Assembly (NCBI RefSeq): GCF_051020985.1
Contig: NW_027475130.1
Coordinates: 13,100,001 to 13,164,000, forward strand
Source: Nomia melanderi
Taxonomy: Eukaryota > Arthropoda > Insecta > Hymenoptera > Halictidae
Length of the DNA: 64,000 bases
Direction of reading: 5' to 3'
Both the position numbers and the translations under genes were made by a program. The notes under the pieces were generated by a model. It made no database searches, was not told the origin of the DNA, and saw only the letters and a program-made list of their open reading frames with translations. The stretch's first letter is position 1. Every line of letters starts with the position of its first letter. Below, piece by piece: positions 1-12,430 of this stretch.

Positions 1-9
1 CAAAGCACT

Positions 10-2983
10 TTGGTTTATTGCGCTATCTCTAATAGCACCCAAGATATCACCAGATATATATTGGATTTTTCCCTGACCCTGAGTGTCCGGCCCCATGAGA
101 CTGTGGTTTTTTCGGCCCCTGGTGGTCCGAGGTCGTTCCCGTTGCACAAATTCATGCGCCAGGGCCTCCTCCAGACAATGCACTTTGATTTATTGCGCTA
201 TCTCTAATAGCACCCGAGATATCACCAGATATATATAGGATTTTTCCCTGACCCTGACTGTCCGGCCCCATGAGACGGTGATTTTCTCGGCCCCTACGGG
301 TCCGAGGTCGTTCCCGCTGCACAGATTCATGCGCCAGGGCCTCCTGCAGGTAATTCACTTTGGTTTATTGCGCTATCTCCAATAGCACCCAAGATATCAC
401 CAGATATATATTGGATTTTTCCCTGACCCTGAGTGTCCGGCCCCATGAGACGGTCGTTTTCTCGGCCCCTGGTGGACCGAGGTCGTTCCCGCTTCCCAAA
501 TTCATGCGCCAGGGCCTCCTACAGACAATGCACTTTTATTTATTGCGATATCTGTAATAGCACCCGAGATATCACCAGATATATATTGGATTTTCCCCTG
601 ACCCTGAGTGTCCGGCCCCATGAGACTGTGGTTTTCTCTGCCCCTGGTGGTCCGAGGTCGTTCCCGCTGGCCAGATTCATGCGCAAGATCCTCCTACGGA
701 CAATGCACTTTGATTTATTGCGCTATCTCTAATAGCACCCAAGATATCACCAGATATTTATTGGATTTTCCCCTGACCCTGAGTGTCCGGCCCCAAGAGA
801 CGGTGGTTTTCTCGGTCCCTGGTGGTCCGAGGTCGTTCCCGCTGCACAGATGCATGCGCCAGGGCCTCCTGCAGATAATTCACTTTGGTTTATTGCGCTA
901 TCTCTAATAGCACCCGAGATATCACCAGATATATATTGGATTTTCCCCTGACCCTGAGTGTCCGGCCCCATGGACGGTGGTTTTCTCGGCCCCTGGTGGT
1001 CCGAGGTCGTTCCCGCTGTCCAGATTCATGCGCCAGGGCCTCCTACAGACAATGCACTTTAATTTATTGCGCTATCTGTAATAGCATCCGAAATATCACC
1101 AGATATATATTGGATTTTTCCCTGACCCTGATTGTCCGGCCCCATGAGACAGTGGTTTTCTCGGCCCCTGGTGGTCCGAGGTCGTTCCCGCTGCACAGAT
1201 TCATGCGCCAGGGCCCCCTGCAGATAATTCAATTTGGTTTATTGCGCTATCTCTAATAGCACCCGAGATATCACCAGATATATATTGGATTTTTCCCTGA
1301 CCCTGACAGTCCGGCCCCATGAGACGGTGATTTTCTCGGCCCCTGGTGGTCGGAGGTCGTTCCCGCTGCACAGAATCATGCGCCAGGGCTTCCTGCAGAC
1401 AATGCACTTTGATTTATTTCGCTATCTCTAACAGCACCCGAGATATCACCAGATATATACTGGATTTTTCCCTGACCCTGACAGTCCGGCCTCATGAGAC
1501 GGTGATTTTCTCGGCCCCTGGTGGTCCGAGGTCGTTCCCGCTGCACAGATTCATGCGCCAGGTCCTCCTGCAGATAATTCACTTTGGTTTATTGCGCTAT
1601 CTCTAATAGCACCCGAGATATCACCAGATATATGCTGGATTTTTACATGACCTTGCGTGACGCATTCCGAAAATCTGTAATTTTCTCGGCCCCTGGTGGT
1701 CCGTGGTCGTTCCCGATGCACAGATTCATGCGCCAGGGCCTCCTGCAGATAATTCACTTTGATTTATCGCGCTATCTGTAATAGCACCTGAGATATCACC
1801 AGATATATACTGGATTTTTCCCTGACCCTGAGTGTCCGGCCTCATGAGACGGTGGTTTTCTCGGCCCCTGGTGGTCCGAGGTCGTTCCTGCTGCACAGAT
1901 GCATGCGCCAGGGCCTCCTGCAGACAATGCAATTTGGTTTATTGCGCTGTCTGTAATAGCACCCGAGAAAGCACCATATATATGCTGGATTTTTACATGA
2001 CTTTGGGTGACGGATACAGAAAATCTGTAATTATCTCGGCCCCTGGAGATCCGAGGTCGTTCCTGCTTCACAGATCCATGCGCCAGGGCTTCCTGGAGAC
2101 AATGCACTTTGATTTATCGCGGTATCTGTAATAGAACCCGCGATATCACCAGATATATGCTGGATTTTTACAAGACATTGGGTGACGGATACCGAAAATC
2201 TGTAATTTTCTCGGCCCCTGGTGGTCCGAGGTCGTTCCCTCAGCACAGATTCATGCGCCAGGGCCTCCTACAGACAATGCACTTTGGTTTATTGCGCTAT
2301 CTGTAGTGGCACCCCAGATATCACCAGATATATGCTGGACTTTTACATGACCTTGGGTGACGGATTCCGAATATCTGTAATTTTCTCGGCCCCTGGAGAT
2401 CCGAGGTCGTTCCCGCTGCACAGATTCATGCGCCAGGGCCTCCTACAGACAATGCACTTTGGTTTATTGCGCTGTCTGTAATAGCACCCGAGAAAGCACC
2501 TTATATATGCTGGATTTTTACATGACTTTGGGTGACGGATACCGAAAATCTGTAATTTTCTCGGCCCCTGGAGGTCCGAGGTCGTTCCTGCTGCACAGAT
2601 TCATGCGCCAGGGCCTCCTGCAGATAAGTCACTTTGATTTATTGCGCTATCTGTAATAGCACCCGAGATATCACCAGATATATATTGGATCTTTCACTGA
2701 CCCTGAGTGTCCGGCCCCATGAGACGGTGGTTTTCGCGGCCCCTGGTGGTCCGAGGTCGTTCCCGCTGCACAGATTCATGCGCCAGGGCCTCCTACAGAG
2801 AATGTACTTTGATTTATTGCGCTATCTGTAATAGCAACCGAGATATCACCAGATATATATTGGATTTTCCCCTGACCCTGAGTGTCCGGCCCCATGAGAC
2901 TGTGGTTTTCTCGTCCCCTGGTGGTCCGAGGTCGTTCCCACTGCACAGATTAATGCGCCAGGGCCTCTTACAGACAAAGCACT
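10..2983. repeat. HOR A copy 1, full 17 monomers (2,974 bp)
   Basis: Monomers start at 10, 185, 360, 535, 710, 885, 1059, 1234, 1409, 1584, 1759, 1934, 2109, 2284, 2459, 2634 and 2809. The single lost base lies near 971. Five of them (1584, 1934, 2109, 2284, 2459) carry the alternative variable block. The next copy starts again with the position-10 type at 2984. Private differences from the other copies include ATACTGG rather than ATATTGG near 1807 and CTCAGCAC rather than CTCTGCAC near 2240. I take it as nearest to the ancestral order because the other copies can be derived from it by deletion. Confidence 0.88.
1634..2555. repeat. Alternative variable block, five copies in HOR A copy 1
   Basis: At 1634-1680, 1984-2030, 2159-2205, 2334-2380 and 2509-2555 the block after the AT-rich dyad reads GCTGGATTTTTACATGAC followed by a GGTGACGGATTCCGA-like core (second part varies), in place of the usual TCCCTGACCCTGAG...CCCATGAG. 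Both versions have equal length and align at only about 55-60 % over some 36 bases, whereas the flanks are nearly constant. Two subtypes exist: one keeps GAGATATCACCAGATATAT upstream (1634, 2159, 2334), the other has GAGAAAGCACC upstream (1984, 2509). Equivalent blocks recur in copies 2-4. Confidence 0.85.
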
Positions 2984-5257
2984 TTGGTTTATTGCGCTAT
3001 CTCTAATAGCACCCAAGATATCACCAGATATATATTGGATTTTTCCCTGACCCTGAGTGTCCGGCCCCATGAGACTGTGGTTTTTTCGGCCCCTGGTGGT
3101 CCGAGGTCGTTCCCGTTGCACAAATTCATGCGCCAGGGCCTCCTCCAGACAATGCACTTTTATTTATTGCGATATCTGTAATAGCACCCGAGATATCACC
3201 AGATATATATTGGATTTTCCCCTGACCCTGAGTGTCCGGCCCCAAGAGACGGTGGTTTTCTCGGTCCCTGGTGGTCCGAGGTCGTTCCCGCTGCACAGAT
3301 GCATGCGCCAGGGCCTCCTGCAGATAATTCACTTTGGTTTATTGCGCTATCTCTAATAGCACCCGAGATATCACCAGATATATATTGGATTTTCCCCTGA
3401 CCCTGAGTGTCCGGCCCCATGGACGGTGGTTTTCTCGGCCCCTGGTGGTCCGAGGTCGTTCCCGCTGTCCAGATTCATGCGCCAGGGCCTCCTACAGACA
3501 ATGCACTTTAATTTATTGCGCTATCTGTAATAGCATCCGAAATATCACCAGATATATATTGGATTTTTCCCTGACCCTGATTGTCCGGCCCCATGAGACA
3601 GTGGTTTTCTCGGCCCCTGGTGGTCCGAGGTCGTTCCCGCTGCAAAGATTCATGCGCCAGGGCCCCCTGCAGATAATTCAATTTGGTTTATTGCGCTATC
3701 TCTAATAGCACCCGAGATATCACCAGATATATATTGGATTTTTCCCTGACCCTGACAGTCCGGCCCCATGAGACGGTGATTTTCTCGGCCCCTGGTGGTC
3801 GGAGGTCGTTCCCGCTGCACAGAATCATGCGCCAGGGCTTCCTGCAGACAATGCACTTTGATTTATTTCGCTATCTCTAACAGCACCCGAGATATCACCA
3901 GATATATACTGGATTTTTCCCTGACCCTGACAGTCCGGCCTCATGAGACGGTGATTTTCTCGGCCCCTGGTGGTCCGAGGTCGTTCCCGCTGCACAGATT
4001 CATGCGCCAGGTCCTCCTGCAGATAATTCACTTTGGTTTATTGCGCTATCTCTAATAGCACCCGAGATATCACCAGATATATGCTGGATTTTTACATGAC
4101 CTTGCGTGACGCATTCCGAAAATCTGTAATTTTCTCGGCCCCTGGTGGTCCGTGGTCGTTCCCGATGCACAGATTCATGCGCCAGGGCCTCCTGCAGATA
4201 ATTCACTTTGATTTATCGCGCTATCTGTAATAGCACCTGAGATATCACCAGATATATATTGGATTTTTCCCTGACCCTGAGTGTCCGGCCTCATGAGACG
4301 GTGGTTTTCTCGGCCCCTGGTGGTCCGAGGTCGTTCCTGCTGCACAGATGCATGCGCCAGGGCCTCCTGCAGACAATGCAATTTGGTTTATTGCGCTGTC
4401 TGTAATAGCACCCGAGAAAGCACCATATATATGCTGGATTTTTACATGACTTTGGGTGACGGATACAGAAAATCTGTAATTATCTCGGCCCCTGGAGATC
4501 CGAGGTCGTTCCTGCTTCACAGATCCATGCGCCAGGGCTTCCTGGAGACAATGCACTTTGATTTATCGCGGTATCTGTAATAGAACCCGCGATATCACCA
4601 GATATATGCTGGATTTTTACAAGACATTGGGTGACGGATACCGAAAATCTGTAATTTTCTCGGCCCCTGGTGGTCCGAGGTCGTTCCCTCTGCACAGATT
4701 CATGCGCCAGGGCCTCCTACAGACAATGCACTTTGGTTTATTGCGCTATCTGTAGTGGCACCCCAGATATCACCAGATATATGCTGGACTTTTACATGAC
4801 CTTGGGTGACGGATTCCGAATATCTGTAATTTTCTCGGCCCCTGGAGATCCGAGGTCGTTCCCGCTGCACAGATTCATGCGCCAGGGCCTCCTACAGACA
4901 ATGCACTTTGGTTTATTGCGCTGTCTGTAATAGCACCCGAGAAAGCACCTTATATATGCTGGATTTTTACATGACTTTGGGTGACGGATACCGAAAATCT
5001 GTAATTTTCTCGGCCCCTGGAGGTCCGAGGTCGTTCCTGCTGCACAGATTCATGCGCCAGGGCCTCCTGCAGATAAGTCACTTTGATTTATTGCGCTATC
5101 TGTAATAGCACCCGAGATATCACCAGATATATATTGGATCTTTCACTGACCCTGAGTGTCCGGCCCCATGAGACGGTGGTTTTCGCGGCCCCTGGTGGTC
5201 CGAGGTCGTTCCCGCTGCACAGATTCATGCGCCAGGGCCTCCTACAGAGAATGTACT
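2984..5257. repeat. HOR A copy 2, 13 monomers, three-monomer in-register deletion
   Basis: It begins like position 10, but the monomer at 3159 starts as the 535 type and ends as the 710 type. The 185 and 360 types and half of each of two others are therefore missing, which is exactly 525 bp. From 3334 on it follows copy 1 in order up to the 2634 type at 5083. It shares GCTGCAAAG at about 3642 with copy 3 (about 6090), where copy 1 has GCTGCACAG, so copies 2 and 3 look like sisters in this part. Confidence 0.87.
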
Positions 5258-5606
5258 TTGATTTATTGCGCTATCTGTAATAGCAACCGAGATATCACCA
5301 GATATATATTGGATTTTCCCCTGACCCTGAGTGTCCGGCCCCATGGACGGTGGTTTTCTCGGCCCCTGGTGGTCCGAGGTCGTTCCTGCTGCACAGATGC
5401 ATGCGCCAGGGCCTCCTGCAGACAATGCAATTTGGTTTATTGCGCTGTCTGTAATAGCACCCGAGAAAGCACCATATATATGCTGGATTTTTACATGACT
5501 TTGGGTGACGGATACAGAAAATCTGTAATTATCTCTGCCCCTGGTGGTCCGAGGTCGTTCCCGCTGGCCAGATTCATGCGCAAGATCCTCCTACGGACAA
5601 TGCACT
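5258..5606. repeat. Mosaic monomer pair built from four HOR A monomer types
   Basis: The monomer at 5258 opens as the 2809 type (TAATAGCAACC), then shows the one-base deletion typical of the 885 type at about 5345, then the GTTCCTGCTGCACAGATGC tail of the 1759 type. The monomer at 5432 opens as the 1934 type, including the AGAAAGCACC variant and the alternative variable block, then switches near 5530 to the 535 type with its GGCCAGATTCATGCGCAAG tail. At least three exchange points fall within 350 bp. This is direct evidence for recombination between non-equivalent monomers. Confidence 0.85.
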
Positions 5607-7880
5607 TTGATTTATTGCGCTATCTCTAATAGCACCCAAGATATCACCAGATATTTATTGGATTTTCCCCTGACCCTGAGTGTCCGGCCCCAAGAGACGG
5701 TGGTTTTCTCGGTCCCTGGTGGTCCGAGGTCGTTCCCGCTGCACAGATGCATGCGCCAGGGCCTCCTGCAGATAATTCACTTTGGTTTATTGCGCTATCT
5801 CTAATAGCACCCGAGATATCACCAGATATATATTGGATTTTCCCCTGACCCTGAGTGTCCGGCCCCATGGACGGTGGTTTTTTCGGCCCCTGGTGGTCCG
5901 AGGTCGTTCCCGCTGTCCAGATTCATGCGCCAGGGCCTCCTACAGACAATGCACTTTAATTTATTGCGCTATCTGTAATAGCATCCGAAATATCACCAGA
6001 TATATATTGGATTTTTCCCTGACCCTGATTGTCCGGCCCCATGAGACAGTGGTTTTCTCGGCCCCTGGTGGTCCGAGGTCGTTCCCGCTGCAAAGATTCA
6101 TGCGCCAGGGCCCCCTGCAGATAATTCAATTTGGTTTATTGCGCTATCTCTAATAGCACCCGAGATATCACCAGATATATATTGGATTTTTCCCTGACCC
6201 TGACAGTCCGGCCCCATGAGACGGTGATTTTCTCGGCCCCTGGTGGTCGGAGGTCGTTCCCGCTGCACAGAATCATGCGCCAGGGCTTCCTGCAGACAAT
6301 GCACTTTGATTTATTTCGCTATCTCTAACAGCACCCGAGATATCACCAGATATATACTGGATTTTTCCCTGACCCTGACAGTCCGGCCTCATGAGACGGT
6401 GATTTTCTCGGCCCCCGGTGGTCCGAGGTCGTTCCCGCTGCACAGATTCATGCGCCAGGTCCTCCTGCAGATAATTCACTTTGGTTTATTGCGCTATCTC
6501 TAATAGCACCCGAGATATCACCAGATATATGCTGGATTTTTACATGACCTTGCGTGACGCATTCCGAAAATCTGTAATTTTCTCGGCCCCTGGTGGTCCG
6601 TGGTCGTTCCCGATGCACAGATTCATGCGCCAGGGCCTCCTGCAGATAATTCACTTTGATTTATCGCGCTATCTGTAATAGCACCTGAGATATCACCAGA
6701 TATATATTGGATTTTTCCCTGACCCTGAGTGTCCGGCCTCATGAGACGGTGGTTTTCTCGGCCCCTGGTGGTCCGAGGTCGTTCCTGCTGCACAGATGCA
6801 TGCGCCAGGGCCTCCTGCAGACAATGCAATTTGGTTTATTGCGCTGTCTGTAATAGCACCCGAGAAAGCACCATATATATGCTGGATTTTTACATGACTT
6901 TGGGTGACGGATACAGAAAATCTGTAATTATCTCGGCCCCTGGAGATCCGAGGTCGTTCCTGCTTCACAGATCCATGCGCCAGGGCTTCCTGGAGACAAT
7001 GCACTTTGATTTATCGCGGTATCTGTAATAGAACCCGCGATATCACCAGATATATGCTGGATTTTTACAAGACATTGGGTGACGGATACCGAAAATCTGT
7101 AATTTTCTCGGCCCCTGGTGGTCCGAGGTCGTTCCCTCTGCACAGATTCATGCGCCAGGGCCTCCTACAGACAATGCACTTTGGTTTATTGCGCTATCTG
7201 TAGTGGCACCCCAGATATCACCAGATATATGCTGGACTTTTACATGACCTTGGGTGACGGATTCCGAATATCTGTAATTTTCTCGGCCCCTGGAGATCCG
7301 AGGTCGTTCCCGCTGCACAGATTCATGCGCCAGGGCCTCCTACAGACAATGCACTTTGGTTTATTGCGCTGTCTGTAATAGCACCCGAGAAAGCACCTTA
7401 TATATGCTGGATTTTTACATGACTTTGGGTGACGGATACCGAAAATCTGTAATTTTCTCGGCCCCTGGAGGTCCGAGGTCGTTCCTGCTGCACAGATTCA
7501 TGCGCCAGGGCCTCCTGCAGATAAGTCACTTTGATTTATTGCGCTATCTGTAATAGCACCCGAGATATCACCAGATATATATTGGATCTTTCACTGACCC
7601 TGAGTGTCCGGCCCCATGAGACGGTGGTTTTCGCGGCCCCTGGTGGTCCGAGGTCGTTCCCGCTGCACAGATTCATGCGCCAGGGCCTCCTACAGAGAAT
7701 GTACTTTGATTTATTGCGCTATCTGTAATAGCAACCGAGATATCACCAGATATATATTGGATTTTCCCCTGACCCTGAGTGTCCGGCCCAATGAGACTGT
7801 GGTTTTCTCGTCCCCTGGTGGTCCGAGGTCGTTCCCACTGCACAGATTAATGCGCCAGGGCCTCTTACAGACAAAGCACT
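5258..7880. repeat. HOR A copy 3, 15 monomers with a mosaic start
   Basis: The first two monomers are recombinants (see the separate entry at 5258-5606). From 5607 the order is the 710, 885, 1059 types and so on to the 2809 type at 7706, after which the position-10 type recurs at 7881. Six monomers carry the alternative variable block (5432, 6481, 6831, 7006, 7181, 7356). A private change, CCCCCGG for CCCCTGG, is seen near 6415. Confidence 0.86.
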
Positions 7881-10440
7881 TTGGTTTATTGCGCTATCTC
7901 TAATAGCACCCAAGATATCACCAGATATATATTGGATTTTTCCCTGACCCTGAGTGTCCGGCCCCATGAGACTGTGGTTTTTTCGGCCCCTGGTGGTCCG
8001 AGGTCGTTCCCGTTGCACAAATTCATGCGCCAGGGCCTCCTCCAGACAATGCACTTTGATTTATTGCGCTATCTCTAATAGCACCCGAGATATCACCAGA
8101 TATATATAGGATTTTTCCCTGACCCTGACTGTCCGGCCCCATGAGACGGTGATTTTCTCGGCCCCTACGGGTCCGAGGTCGTTCCCGCTGCACAGATTCA
8201 TGCGCCAGGGCCTCCTGCAGGTAATTCACTTTGGTTTATTGCGCTATCTCTAATAGCACCCAAGATATCACCAGATATATATTGGATTTTTCCCTGACCC
8301 TGAGTGTCCGGCCCCATGAGACGGTCGTTTTCACGGCCCCTGGTGGACCGAGGTCGTTCCCGCTTCCCAAATTCATGCGCCAGGGCCTCCTACAGACAAT
8401 GCACTTTTATTTATTGCGATATCTGTAATAGCACCCGAGATATCACCAGATATATATTGGATTTTCCCCTGACCCTGAGTGTCCGGCCCCATGAGACTGT
8501 GGTTTTCTCTGCCCCTGGTGGTCCGAGGTCGTTCCCGCTGGCCAGATTCATGCGCAAGATCCTCCTACGGACAATGCACTTTGATTTATTGCGCTATCTC
8601 TAATAGCACCCAAGATATCACCAGATATTTATTGGATTTTCCCCTGACCCTGAGTGTCCGGCCCCAAGAGACGGTGGTTTTCTCGGTCCCTGGTGGTCCG
8701 AGGTCGTTCCCGCTGCACAGATGCATGCGCCAGGGCCTCCTGCAGATAATTCACTTTGGTTTATTGCGCTATCTCTAATAGCACCCGAGATATCACCAGA
8801 TATATATTGGATTTTCCCCTGACCCTGAGTGTCCGGCCCCATGGACGGTGGTTTTCTCGGCCCCTGGTGGTCCGAGGTCGTTCCCGCTGTCCAGATTCAT
8901 GCGCCAGGGCCTCCTACAGACAATGCACTTTAATTTATTGCGCTATCTGTAATAGCATCCGAAATATCACCAGATATATATTGGATTTTTCCCTGACCCT
9001 GACAGTCCGGCCCCATGAGACGGTGATTTTCTCGGCCCCTGGTGGTCGGAGGTCGTTCCCGCTGCACAGAATCATGCGCCAGGGCTTCCTGCAGACAATG
9101 CACTTTGATTTATTTCGCTATCTCTAACAGCACCCGAGATATCACCAGATATATACTGGATTTTTCCCTGACCCTGACAGTCCGGCCTCATGAGACGGTG
9201 ATTTTCTCGGCCCCTGGTGGTCCGTGGTCGTTCCCGATGCACAGATTCATGCGCCAGGGCCTCCTGCAGATAATTCACTTTGATTTATCGCGCTATCTGT
9301 AATAGCACCTGAGATATCACCAGATATATATTGGATTTTTCCCTGACCCTGAGTGTCCGGCCTCATGAGACGGTGGTTTTCTCGGCCCCTGGTGGTCCGA
9401 GGTCGTTCCTGCTGCACAGATGCATGCGCCAGGGCCTCCTGCAGACAATGCAATTTGGTTTATTGCGCTGTCTGTAATAGCACCCGAGAAAGCACCATAT
9501 ATATGCTGGATTTTTACATGACTTTGGGTGACGGATACAGAAAATCTGTAATTATCTCGGCCCCTGGAGATCCGAGGTCGTTCCTGCTTCACAGATCCAT
9601 GCGCCAGGGCTTCCTGGAGACAATGCACTTTGATTTATCGCGGTATCTGTAATAGAACCCGCGATATCACCAGATATATGCTGGATTTTTACAAGACATT
9701 GGGTGACGGATACCGAAAATCTGTAATTTTCTCGGCCCCTGGTGGTCCGAGGTCGTTCCCTCTGCACAGATTCATGCGCCAGGGCCTCCTACAGACAATG
9801 CACTTTGGTTTATTGCGCTATCTGTAGTGGCACCCCAGATATCACCAGATATATGCTGGACTTTTACATGACCTTGGGTGACGGATTCCGAATATCTGTA
9901 ATTTTCTCGGCCCCTGGAGATCCGAGGTCGTTCCCGCTGCACAGATTCATGCGCCAGGGCCTCCTACAGACAATGCACTTTGGTTTATTGCGCTGTCTGT
10001 AATAGCACCCGAGAAAGCACCTTATATATGCTGGATTTTTACATGACTTTGGGTGACGGATACCGAAAATCTGTAATTTTCTCGGCCCCTGGAGGTCCGA
10101 GGTCGTTCCTGCTGCACAGATTCATGCGCCAGGGCCTCCTGCAGATAAGTCACTTTGATTTATTGCGCTATCTGTAATAGCACCCGAGATATCACCAGAT
10201 ATATATTGGATCTTTCACTGACCCTGAGTGTCCGGCCCCATGAGACGGTGGTTTTCGCGGCCCCTGGTGGTCCGAGGTCGTTCCCGCTGCACAGATTCAT
10301 GCGCCAGGGCCTCCTACAGAGAATGTACTTTGATTTATTGCGCTATCTGTAATAGCAACCGAGATATCACCAGATATATATTGGATTTTCCCCTGACCCT
10401 GAGTGTCCGGCCCCATGAGACTGTGGTTTTCTCGGCCCCT
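7881..10440. repeat. HOR A copy 4, about 15 monomers with two hybrid monomers
   Basis: It restores the 185 and 360 types (8056, 8231) that copy 2 lacks, so it is closer to copy 1 at its left end. The monomer at 8930 starts as the 1059 type and ends as the 1234 type. The one at 9105 starts as the 1409 type and ends as the 1584 type; each event removes one monomer. The monomer at 10330 starts as the 2809 type but changes to a domain B type after about 10435, which is the right edge of domain A. Confidence 0.85.
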
Positions 10441-10679
10441 GGTGGTCCGAGGTCGTTCCCGCTGCACAGATTCACGCGCCAGGGCCTCCTACAGACAATG
10501 CACTTTGATTTATCGCTCTATCTGTAATAGAACCCGAGATATCGACAGATATATATTGGATTTTTCCCTGACCCTGAGTGCCCGTCCCCATGCGTCGGTG
10601 GTTTTCTCGGCCCCTGGTGGTCAGAGATCGATCTCGCTGCACAGATTCATGCGCTAGGGCCACCTGCAGACAATGCACT

Positions 10680-11555
10680 TTGATTTAATTCGCTATCTGT
10701 AATAGCACCCGAGATATCACCAAATATATATTGGATTTTTCCCTGACCCAGAGTGTCCGGCTCCCTTAAGACGGTGGTTTTCTCGGCCCCTGGTGGTCCG
10801 AGGTCGTTCCCGCTGCACAGATTCACGCGCCAGGGCCTCCTGCAGATAATTCACTTTGGTTTATTGCGCTATCTCTAATAGCAACCGAGATATCACCAGA
10901 TATATATTGGATTTTCCCCTGACCCTGAGTGTCCGGCCCCATGAGACAGTGGTTGTCTCGGCCCCTGGAGGTCCGAGGTCGTTCCCGCTGCACAGATTCA
11001 TGCGCCAGGGACTCCTACAGACAATGCACTTTGATTTATTGTGCTATCTGTAATATAACCCGAGATATCACCAGATATATATTGAATTTTTCCCTGACCC
11101 TGAGTGTCCGGCCCCATGAGACGGTTGTTGTCTCGGCCCCTGGTGGTCCGAGGTCGTTCCCGCTGCACAGATTCATGCGCCAGGGCCTCCTGCTGATAAT
11201 TCACTTTGGTTTATTGCGCTATCTCTAATAGCACCCGAGATATCACCAGATATATATTGGATTTTACCCTGACCCTGAGTGTCCGGCCCCATGTGTCGGT
11301 AGTTTTCTCGGCCCCTGGTGGTCCGAGGTCGTTCCCGCTGCACAGATTCATGCGCCAGGGCCTCCCGCAGAGAAGGCACTTTGGATTATTGCGCTATCTG
11401 TAATAGCACCCGTGATATCACCAGATATATGCTGGATTTTTACATGACCTTGGGTGACGGATTCCGAATATCTGTAATTTTCTCGGCCCCTGGTGGTCCG
11501 AGGTCGTTCCCGCTGCACAGATTCATGCGCCAGGGCCTCCTACAGACAATGCACT
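10680..11555. repeat. HOR B copy 1, 5 of 7 monomers
   Basis: Monomers at 10680, 10855, 11030, 11205 and 11380. The CTTAAG monomer (10680) passes straight to the GCAACCGAG type, so the two types with CATTAGAC and GTTGTTGTC are missing between them. The last monomer (11380) carries the alternative variable block. Confidence 0.8.
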
Positions 11556-12430
11556 TTGATTTATTGCGCTATCTGTAATAGCACCCGAGATATCACCAAA
11601 TATATATTGGATTTTTCCCTGACCCAGAGTGTCCGGCTCCCTTAAGACGGTGGTTTTCTCGGCCCCTGGTGGTCCGAGGTCGTTCCCGCTGCACAGATTC
11701 ACGCGCCAGGGCCTCCTGCAGATAATTCACTTTGGTTTATTGCGCTATCTATAATAGCACCCGAGATATCACCAAATATATATTGGATTTCTCCCTGACA
11801 CTGAGTGTCCGACCCCATTAGACTGTGGTTTTCTCGACCCCTGGTGGTCCGAGGTCGTTCCCGCTGCACAGATTCATGCGCCGGGGCCTCCTACAGACAA
11901 TGCACTTTGATTTATTGCTCTATCTGTAATAGCACCCGAGATATCACCAGATATATATTGGATTTTTCCCTGACCCTGAGTGTCCGGCCCCATGAGACGG
12001 TTGTTGTCTCGGCCCCTGGTGGTCCGAGGTCGTTCCCGCTGCACAGGTTCATGCGCCAGGGCCTCCTGCAGATAATTCACTTTGGTTTATTGCGCTATCT
12101 CTAATAGCAACCGAGATATCACCAGATATATATTGGATTTTCCCCTGACCCTGAGTGTCCGGCCCCATGAGACAGTGGTCGTCTCGGCCCCTGGAGGTCC
12201 GAGGTCGTTCCCGCTGCACAGATTCATGCGCCAGGGCCTCCTACAGACAATGCACTTTGATTTATTGTGCTATCTGTAATATAACCCGAGATATCACCAG
12301 ATATATATTGAATTTTTCCCTGACCCTGAGTGTCCGGCCCCATGAGACGGTTGTTGTCTCGGCCCCTGGGGGTCCGAGGTCGTTCCCGCTGCACAGATTC
12401 ATGCGCCAGGGCCTCCTACAGACAATGCAC
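11556..12430. repeat. HOR B copy 2, first 5 of 7 monomers
   Basis: Monomers at 11556 (CTTAAG), 11731 (CATTAGAC), 11906 (GTTGTTGTC), 12081 (GCAACC) and 12256 (ATAACCC) follow the full HOR order and match 18206-19080 at an offset of 6,650 bp. Beyond about 12,400 the tail switches from CTGCTGATAATTC to CTACAGACAATGC and the order ends. Confidence 0.8.

Larger units (their letters stand above)
1..10440. repeat. Domain A: 17-monomer HOR with shortened variants
   Basis: Distinct monomers recur in a fixed order. A monomer with a one-base deletion after the CCATG of the variable block starts at 885, 3334, 5782 and 8756. Another, with CTTTCACTGACC, starts at 2634, 5083, 7531 and 10155. The spacing is 2449, 2448, 2974 or 2624, each a whole number of 175 bp units minus one base for that deletion. 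The longest version has 17 monomers (10-2983) and the others are explained as losses of one to three whole monomers. Positions 1-9 match the end of the 2809 monomer, so another copy lay to the left. Confidence 0.92.
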
